A stretch of DNA of 64,000 nt from Papaver somniferum (taxonomy: Eukaryota; Streptophyta; Magnoliopsida; Ranunculales; Papaveraceae), in NCBI RefSeq assembly GCF_003573695.1, contig NC_039361.1, positions 89,050,149-89,114,148 on the forward strand, written 5' to 3'. The notes under the pieces were generated by a model, which did no database searches, had not been told where the DNA came from, and worked only from the letters and a program-made list of their open reading frames with translations. The translations under genes were made by a program, and so were the position numbers. Shown here piece after piece: positions 56,598 through 64,000 of the stretch (position 1 is the stretch's first letter; every line of letters starts with the position of its first letter).

Positions 56598-57600
56598 AAA
56601 GTGTATCACATCTGATAAGCTTTGGAGGGAAGATAAATGTGACGGAAACTGAGTTTCCATATCCGAAAATATATTTTTTTGACCTTTTTTTACATCTCTC
56701 CCATACCTCATCCTAACCATCCATCACTAATAACGGCTCTATCCTCTCCATCGTCGGATCTCAGCGGTCATATTTTCAAAAATTCTCTATAAATGCAACT
56801 CTTACTCACTCTCTATTCAAATCACTCCAACTGCTCTTCTTACAAATAGTTTTTTCTCACTTAAATCTCTCAAATTATCTTCTTTAAGAGTTATTTTTCT
56901 TTTTCCTTTGCTCATCTCATCATAATATCGCAGCCTGAAAGGGAAAAAAGAAAACAGAGAGTCAGATTTACTCCTTTGAAAGATCATCACATTGTTACAA
57001 ATTACTTACTTCTACATGGAAGTCATTCTAAAGATATGAATTTGTTATACAAGATTATGAGAATCCAAAGAGAAGAAGTCTTCAACAAATTCATGATAGG
57101 TACCAAATTATCCAAAAAGGCGTTTGCGATTTAATAGCTATTCAACAACGGATCTTCAGCACCAGCCATTTAAGCCTTTCCCCTCAACAATTTGTAAGTA
57201 TTTTAGAGTTGTTTTTGTAGGTTAGTCTTAGTCTTAGCTTTTGTAAGTAGTTGTGTTAGTTTGTAATCATTATAGTTCAGTAATTTGGTTAAGAATCAAT
57301 TGTACATAGTTTCCACATTCTTTATTATATTTTTGATTTTGCTTATTTGGTGATTCTATTAGGTTGTTCTCAATGTTTCATGGTTAATATTCTGCATTTT
57401 GAGTTTGATCCGTAGGGGCTAAGTTGTCTGTAGCTGCTGCTATGGCACTAAATTTTTCAGTGATCTAGATGTTCTTTATTGAGTATGTGTATCCAAGTAT
57501 TTTTCAGCTTTTGTGGGACTAATTTTTTGTCACTAGTTCTGTTTTTAGGACTTGTTTATTTAGCCGGTGCTAATGCTTTTAGTGCTACCAGGAGTTAGAG
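56598..57600 (+). other. Promoter-like and exon-like sequence, no gene established
   Basis: CTATAAATGCAAC (TATA box 56788-56794) is followed by a CT-rich leader. Around 56955-57190 two neighbouring frames give FTPLKDHHIVTNYLLLHGS and, after a shift, RRSLQQIHDRYQIIQKGV. These remind me of the SANT/NAM-associated protein that accompanies PIF/Harbinger elements, which usually has an SLQ.R...IQ motif. GTAAGT follows at 57191. The evidence is thin and the frame is broken. Confidence 0.25.
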
Positions 57601-58079
57601 CAACCACCAATACAAAGCTGAGAATATAGATTAGATTTGTTGGCCTTCTCCCGGTTTCATACCGGAGTAAGTCTCATACAACATTGAGCTTATTTATACC
57701 TTTGGTTGTTATTTCCTGAATGGTTTTGGTATTTGATTAGTAAAAAGAGCTGCATATTTTTGTTAGCAAGTACGAGTCGACCACTCGTTATCTAAACACA
57801 TTTTAACTGCTGAAATCAAATAGAAACTGTTGAAGGACTGGTAAACACTCTTAGGTAAATTCTTTGAGATTAGAGGAAGCTTACATAAGGACGATATTTA
57901 CATCCTTGGTGGAATATCTGACCAGCCGAACGACAAGCCTACTTTAAGAACCAAGAGCACCTTTTTGTTTTCATTTTTTGTGATAGGTCTGTTGTGTTAT
58001 TATAACTATTCTATTCGCATCATTATGTTTAGGAATTAGTAGAAGCATTTAGGATAGACTCATTTCATTAGAAAAAAAA
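57601..58079. other. Unassigned sequence left of the Athila partner element
   Basis: No primer site or 5' LTR of the following element was found here, so the left end of that element is missing or lies in unrecognisable sequence. A run of nine A at 58072 closes the stretch. Confidence 0.4.
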
Positions 58080-59660
58080 AGGTCTGGATTTTGGTCAGCT
58101 GTTAGGGATGAGAAATCATCGAACAAATCACTTAGAGAACTTGCTTACGAGCATGCTTCACATTGTGAGAACCCCATATACCATGGTTTTAATAACTTTA
58201 GGGAATCTTACGAACCTTTTCAAGGTCCCGAGCTATAATATATATACCCACACATGTACCAGTCACCACCATGGGATGTTGAACAATTTTGTACTCCCCT
58301 GATCCCTTGTATGCAATCTGTGATGAAAAATCTCAAACTCATTGAACAAAAAAATGCTAGATTTGAATTGCAAGCAATGTATGATCATCCATATAGCAAC
58401 ACATCTGAATTTCTCTTCTGTAGTGAACCTCATGCACAATCATGTACTGAATATCTATATGAAACGAGGATACCCACTATTAAAGATTCTCCTTCCATAG
58501 AAAAACTTAATATGATTATGAAAATGAACCTGATTCATTTACAAAATGAAGAAAGGAAGGAATTTCAGAATGAAATGTTTGTTAGTCCTAATGAATTACA
58601 TTTTGAAAATAATGTGTTTAGTCCTACTTATGTAACTGATATTGAATATGAACCTAATCTAGAGGTAATCGAGTCGACTAGAGACACTATGATTTTGAAT
58701 AAGGAATTGCATCCTTGTTAAGATGATGATGATAATGATTTAATGCTAGAAGAGCATGTTTACTATGAAAATGTTTCCATGGAATCTTCTGTTACTGAAA
58801 CCTTAGACTTTGTTGCTGCGACTTTGAAAAATGATGTTTCTGCTGATCTTCTTATTCGTAACACTTAAATTTTGGATGATGTTGATACTAAATTAGGGCT
58901 TGAACAAATCTGTGAATGTGAGCATGATGCACAATTCGTGCATGACTTAGGAAAGGTTGACTTGTGTGTTGACACTAATGATCTTATGCATGAAAATAAT
59001 TTTGATGTGTCCAAATCCCTGCATAGGCCAAAATGTGTTGTGTCTTTTGAATTTCTTATGCATGAGATGGAGACTTCGGATAATCAGGATTCTGAATTGG
59101 GGTTTGTTAAATTGTTCAATCAATGTAAGCGTGCTACTTCCCTTGTAGATGACTTAGGATATGTTAATGTGACTGATAATAATGGTACTCTTGATATCAT
59201 ACGTGTGAGCGACATAGATGTGCCTGCTTTCCTTCCCAAGTCACAGACTGAGACTCTTCCACCCAACCTAGATTTAGTTTGTAATAAAATTGTAAAACCA
59301 ACTTTTCTAAGAGTACCTAATCTAGGATTGGAACTATATGCCTCCCAAGTCCTTTTGGACTATTTTGCAGCTAAATACAATATACTTGAGGAACCACGAT
59401 TGGAAGGTGTATCTCTACATATACCTAACAATGTTCACTTTGAACTAGATCTTGTGCATGATGCACCCCTCAAATTGCTAGACTTTGTGCCCAAAAGAGT
59501 ATCTGTTGAAAAATCTAGGTTTGGGGGTAGTTCATTTCGTCTGGCAGCCTCAATTGCATTTTTTTTGTCCTGTTATAATTGTATGAGGCTACTAAAATCT
59601 CCATATTCTGTTTTTTGGATTGATCCTCAACTCTTTAGGTTGTACATATATGGCAAATAA
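58080..59660 (+). pseudogene. Unknown ORF of the Athila partner family
   Basis: One frame is open for about 520 codons except for TAAs at 58236-58238, 58719-58721 and 58866-58868. The N-terminal part includes KSLRELAYEHASHCENPIYH and MYQSPPWDVEQF. The middle is acidic (DDDDNDLMLEEHVYYE). Near residues 475-495 lies a hydrophobic stretch, LAASIAFFLSCYNCM, that could span a membrane, followed by the family signature IDPQLFRLYIYGK. No gag zinc knuckle, protease or RT motif is present. I do not recognise the protein. It could be a diverged Gag or an accessory protein. Confidence 0.55.
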
Positions 59661-59875
59661 TCATTGTATATTCCAGTAGGTAATTATATTTTCTAGCTTT
59701 TCCTGTATATATATATACGCTAATCCAATGTGACATCAAATGAGTACCTGGATTCTAGCCATGGATAATGGAGTTCTAAAATTGCTTTCAATCGACATCT
59801 GGTAATCTCTTTCCTTTTCTCTACTCAGCATGGTTCTCACGGTATGTCGTAGTTATAATTCTTTTTATATTTTCA

Positions 59876-59911
59876 AACATTGAGGACAATGTTTAGGTTA
59901 GGTTTGGGGGT
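59876..59911 (+). promoter_or_regulatory. Hairpin plus internal polypurine-like tract (copy 3)
   Basis: AACATT (59876-59881) and AATGTT (59888-59893) bracket GAGGAC, followed by AGGTTAGGTTTGGGGGT. It lies about 215 bp after the ORF stop, in the same relative place as in the other two elements. Confidence 0.6.
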
Positions 59912-60825
59912 GAAAAGTAGATACCATGTGACTGTCACTGTGCTTAAAATGAAATTGAACTTCTCCATATAAGAAAAAAAATAAAAATACAGTTGAGCTC
60001 ATCTACCTTTATCCGTGATGCATGCACGTATATGTTAGGGTTCTCGATCTAGATGATGAGGTACAAGTTTGATATCTTTCTGATTCTAGCACAGTAACAT
60101 TCGAGTTCGATTTACTATTTTTGAAACTTTTTGAACATGTGATATGAAACTTGCACTTGCACGGTCTATCAAGCATGTATAGCGTCTGTTTTGCATAATC
60201 CAGTAGACTACCAATCATCTAGAATACCGATACTGCCTTTTGTTATAATGTATCTTTTTGTTTTATGTAAATTCGTTGTATCGTCGTTATATCTTCTTGT
60301 CTTCGTGACTCTTTCATTCTAAATAGAAAATAAAGAAAAGAAAGAAAAGAAAATCAGAAAATTTCAACCCAAAAAAAAAGAATCTAAATAAATAAATGAT
60401 AAGAAAGTTTGTTATCTTCATTCCATAAAGTCGGTATTTCTTGTTTCAAAGTTGTCAAAGTAAATAGTAAGTCAATGAGTATTTTGTAAATAGTCTTGTA
60501 CGAGCAAAGGAGGGTGTAATTAGCTCGGCTTTTAATCGGTTCAACTATATCTTAGTATTGGCAGTCATGACTTCGGTTGATAAATCAGTTTCTATGCATG
60601 TTCACGATAGAATTACACCTTACACTCTTATCACATGTTAACTATTCGAACTCTTGGATTTCAAAATATTTTTTGTGCTGGAATCAGTGTGTGTCACTTG
60701 TACCTTTGAAAGCTAGATTGACATATCCATTTTGTTGTGAACAAATCTCAGAATTGCAGGTGACACATTTCATACAAGGTGAGCTCTATTTTGTCCTAGA
60801 ACTTTGTGGGTATGTTCTAAGTAAA

Positions 60826-60900
60826 CCCTCACGAGACTTCAACTCGTTCACTAGGGACACTTAGTGGTTTAAAAGGCTTATTGCATTCGCTAAATGCAAT
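60826..60900 (+). promoter_or_regulatory. Conserved hairpin block (copy 3)
   Basis: CCCT (60826-60829) pairs with AGGG (60853-60856), and CGAG (60832-60835) with CTCG (60843-60846). The second hairpin is ATTGCAT (60880-60886), loop TCGCTAA, ATGCAAT (60894-60900). Its closing A-T pair replaces the G-C pair of the copy at 4136-4156. Confidence 0.65.
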
Positions 60901-61000
60901 CGAGAGACCAACAACAGTGGTATATGTAGGATTTTCTTAGTTTTTTTTTTTTTTTCTGTTTTGTTTACTCGAGGTCGAGAAAAATTCAGGTTTGGGGGTG

Positions 61001-62569
61001 TGATCAGTGCCTAATAATGCATATTTCTAGATATTTTTGTTATCTTTTATCACATCCCAAATGCTTTAATGTCACATTTTAAGTGAAGTTGTGCATTTTG
61101 CGTCTCGAGGCATCAATAATCCTTTTTGTTGTAAATACTGATAATTTATGTTTGTTTTGTAGGATTACTAAATATGGGGAGTTCCATGAAGTTTCAGTTA
61201 AATGAAGTGGCAGAGATATTTTGGAATGTGAAAACGTTGCAGCAAATGGTGGCTTAGAAGTGGAAGAAAATCGAGTGTCGGCGCAACCTGTCATATGCTG
61301 ATCATGGATTATATTAATGGGCCAGGTGTAAAGCCAAGTATTTTGCACCTTATAGACCAAAAGGGAGCCCAAACTATTTATTTCTTATATACCTAAGCTA
61401 GGTATGAGTGCCTAACACCCAGGTCGGTCCCTAAAATCTTTTTCATTTCACTTCCAAAGTCATAGAAACTTTTCTTCTCAAACCATCGGCACCACCTCCC
61501 ATACTCTTTCAACTGCACCTTTTATCTTCAATGTTTCAACTGTGCAACCATGAATACTTCATCACTCTTAAATTACCAGCTCTCTTTATTGTCAAATCAC
61601 TTGGTTTTCACCTCTCCTACCTCTATGCCCATGCACTCTATTTGTGGTACCATATATTGAGATACAAGGAAGAGAAGAAATATGAAATTGAGTAAAGTGA
61701 AGACTTCCATATGAAATCAGTTTGAAGACTATCGATTGCAGCATGTTATATGACGTCAATGGAGTGGCTGAACGCAGTGGAGTATATTTCAGTTGTATTT
61801 GGTGAGTGATTGACATCTCAAATCCATAATTTCAGGTGTACTGTGGAGATATTAAAAACCCAATTTAGGGTGAAATTGGTGTATAAATAGAGATGGGTTT
61901 GTGATGTAAAAGCATGCCCGGAGTGGTCGGTGCACCAAGCAGTAATTAGGTTTATTTCCAGTATTTTTCAATCATGTTCTAATTTCTTAGCTAGGGTTTA
62001 TATGAAACTCTTAATCTAATATTAGATGATTTTGGTTATGAAATTTTTCTTGTTGTGCTTAACTGCTTAAGGATAGATTTAATCTTTGTGCTACAACATA
62101 TTACTTTCACCTTATTAGTCATGCAACCTAGGTAGTTGGAACAATTCTATGTTTTTGTGCTGCAACTCATGTTTAAATGATCTAAATAGTTTGTGATTAG
62201 TTGTGCTATAAAAAGACAACTAATGATAGGGATTGATATCTTTGTTGTGATTAAACTATCCATATTCATATCACCTTGAATACGCGGCATACTTGCATCT
62301 TCACCAGTGTTCGATAAAAGGACAAGAGTAATTTCGATAACTGAATTATCTAGTGTAGGTTAAGCAGTGGATTCGACTGCCCTAGTGCCTTCTAATTGCA
62401 TTCTAATCTTATTTGTGTAGTATAATAATTCATACTAGTCGTATCGACAAACTCTTTCGTTTCTAGATTAGTAAAAGTAGAACTTAGATGTTTACTGTCA
62501 CCGAAACAACTCCCTGTGAGATCGACCTGTATTTTCCATTATCTATGTTACAAACACTGCGCGCTTGCA
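61001..62569 (+). mobile_element. 3' LTR of the Athila partner element
   Basis: It starts TGATCAGTGCC right after the polypurine tract TTCAGGTTTGGGGGTG and probably ends GCGCGCTTGCA, 1569 bp. A TATA box is at 61882-61888 (GTATAAATAG). It is diverged from the LTRs at 4231 and 40718, so it is a different subfamily. The 3' end is inferred from the CA terminus and the change of sequence type after it. Confidence 0.6.
61882..61888 (+). promoter_or_regulatory. TATA box of the partner-element LTR
   Basis: TATAAAT in GGTGTATAAATAGAGATGG lies about 880 bp into the LTR, a relative position very like that in the Athila LTR. Confidence 0.55.
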
Positions 62570-62575
62570 GTAATT

Positions 62576-63463
62576 GTAGGTACCTTTCCCTACCTACCAT
62601 TAAGATCGGTTCTACCAAATCTACAAATATAGGTAGGGATCGGTTCTACCATGACTCCCGACAATAGCTAGGATCGGTTCTACTAAGACTACCAATATAG
62701 GTAAGGATCGGTTCCACCATGACTCCCAACAATAGCTAGGATCGGTTCTACCATGTATCCCAAAATAGGTAAGGATCAGTTCTACCGCATATCCCAAACT
62801 AGGTAAAGATAGGTTCTACCATAGCTCTCAATAGAAGTCAAGATCGGTTCTACCAAAGTTATTACCTAGGCTTGGAATTGGTCATCCAAAAGATCTTCAA
62901 TGAAAACCGGACCAAAACGACTATTGATTTCCTTTGATTACGAAACAAGTTTCATATATGTACTTTCTTTAAACAAATGTAATCAGACATAGTTTCCTAG
63001 GATGAAATCACACATATATCCAATACACAATCAAGTAACGAGTTACATAGATTATGTCAATGTCACATTTACGAAGTTCAAAAGATAAACGTTATACTTC
63101 GTAATCAAATATTCATCATTGAATTTTTGATCATAATAAAATGACCAAGTATAATACTAGAGTAATATATATAACCCCGCATGTTATGTTTTCAATCTTA
63201 AACGACTTGAAAGCAACGATATGAATGGAAAAAAGTCAACTCAGTATCATAATACCTCAAGTGGAAGGATGATGTCTTCGTTGTGGTCGATACGTCTTCA
63301 GAGTAATACTTGCAGACATTCCTAGACTTTTTAGTCTAAACAAAACGAAGTTGGTCTCTAGTACATTTAATCAGGTGACTCTAATTGAGTTTTGATACTA
63401 AAATATGACGACCAAACTTGACATACCAAAGCTTGGTGCGTCCAACCGAGCAATGCTCTAACA
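62576..63463 (-). mobile_element. LTR fragment of a sister TR-GAG/SIRE-like family
   Basis: It ends GAGCAATGCTCTAACA in + reading, the same terminus as the array LTRs, and shares CTCAAGTGGAAGGATGATGT, CCTAGGATGAAATC and GTTTTCAATNNNNACGACTTGAAAG with them while differing widely elsewhere. The left side starts in a tandem repeat right after the previous LTR, so the rest of the LTR is missing. On the minus strand this is the LTR start. Confidence 0.72.
62602..62855 (+). repeat. 33-34-bp tandem repeat with core GATCGGTTCTACCA
   Basis: Eight units start with AGATCGGTTCTACC or GGATCGGTTCTACC or one- or two-base variants, each followed by a variable CTACCAATATAGGTA or CTCCCAACAATAGCT-like half. 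The homologous part of the array LTRs has only three to five units with the related core GGATCGGTTCCCC. Confidence 0.88.
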
Positions 63464-64000
63464 GTTTTAATGGAAACTAACGGATAACCATGGACCCAGG
63501 GATTATCCCAAAAAAAAATTCTGTCACGGATAATCACGGACCTAAGGATGGCCCAAAAATTTATGTGTCACGTGTGCCAATATCCGTAACCAAATCACGA
63601 CCACAAAGAAGACCTCTCTAGAATAACATCTTTGAGCTTTGATAAAGGTCCAACACTATTCATTTTTGAAATACTTATACTTTAGTAATTAGGTCAAAAT
63701 AGTATTCACATTAAAACCAATATGCCACTATATTTTATCCCAAAATACATCGTCATGAGCTTCAAGATTTTGAAGTCCTAGACCGTAGTTGCTTAAAATC
63801 TAACAATTATATCCAAATAGAGATAAACTTACTAGGATAAAACATAAGATACACTTGAGAAAGAACTTGTACTTCATTAATAAAATCTTCAATTTGGGGT
63901 CCACAGCTTTCAGGCTAAGATTACATATTTATAAGCTTAAGGGAGCACTTCATTAATGATTTGGTGCTCCACAAGGGAGTATGTTAGCTAAGTTACATAC
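63464..64000. other. Intergenic sequence at the right edge
   Basis: No gene is supported. GGATAACCATGGACCCAGGG and a variant GGATAATCACGGACCTAAGG recur near 63482 and 63526, a short local duplication next to the LTR fragment. Confidence 0.5.

Larger units (their letters stand above)
58080..62569 (+). mobile_element. Non-autonomous Athila partner element, 5' end missing
   Basis: One long ORF of unknown function, the AACATT/AATGTT hairpin and polypurine-like tract, the two-hairpin block, a polypurine tract and a 1.57-kb LTR follow in the same order as in the Athila element, but pol is absent. The ORF ends with the same motif as the remnant at 2944-3013. No 5' LTR or primer site is visible. It fits the description of a large retrotransposon derivative that borrows enzymes. 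Confidence 0.65.

Noticed and set aside
58108..58302. Separate small gene starting MRNHRTNHLENL
   Set aside because: It is a shifted frame over the start of the unknown ORF, whose real frame (KSLRELAYEH...) runs through it.
62602..62855. CRISPR array, because of regularly spaced direct repeats
   Set aside because: The spacers are repeats of each other, no cas genes exist, the DNA is plant nuclear, and the block is an internal LTR minisatellite.

Overview
The window looks like repeat-dense nuclear DNA of a flowering plant, probably a eudicot. Nearly all of it is LTR retrotransposons, one LINE and a Cassandra-type TRIM cluster. No base-level signal identifies the species. There are no operons, CRISPR arrays, functional rRNA genes or convincing tRNA genes.

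Layout. 1-1.67 kb: 3' end of a Ty3/gypsy (TAT/Ogre-like) element with a 36-bp tandem repeat, a polypurine tract and an LTR. 2.88-5.77 kb: a non-autonomous Athila-type element whose 5' LTR and almost all internal sequence collapsed into one deletion. 6.9-9.9 kb: the only likely host gene, on the minus strand, with several small exons joined by matching splice phases. 11.0 kb: a Stowaway-like MITE. 11.45-16.67 kb: a complete but dead Ty1/copia (Tork/Tnt1-like) element with GTTGC target duplications. About 17.1-26.16 kb: a decayed L1-type LINE, preceded by a puzzling block open on both strands in the same codon register. 26.45-53.59 kb: a minus-strand array LTR-gag-LTR-gag-LTR of a pol-less (TR-GAG-like, SIRE-related) element, bounded as one unit by GTTGG. 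Inside its right-hand LTR sits an 11.3-kb Athila element (40718-52014, target duplication GCAGT, LTRs of 1674 bp each). 54.6-56.6 kb: seven Cassandra LTR pieces carrying 5S rRNA-like promoters, in both orientations, bounded by CCTAC. About 58.1-62.57 kb: a second non-autonomous Athila relative with one long ORF of unknown function and no pol. 62.58-63.46 kb: an LTR fragment of a sister of the TR-GAG family.

How the parts relate. The three Athila-type elements share a 3' region that pol-bearing and pol-less members both keep: an AACATT/AATGTT hairpin followed by a polypurine-like GTTTGGGGGT tract, then a CCCT...AGGG hairpin block, then the true polypurine tract and LTR. One hairpin shows a compensatory base-pair change between the two pol-less copies. 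This suggests cis-acting RNA that lets the pol-less family use proteins of a partner like the 40.7-52.0 kb element. In that element gag-pol keeps one pol frame for over 4 kb but is interrupted by TAG and TAA codons only, as expected from cytosine deamination. The nested order is clear: the TR-GAG array was present first, then the Athila element inserted into it.

All identities come from reading motifs, repeats and boundaries by eye. No database search was possible, and percentages are hand counts.
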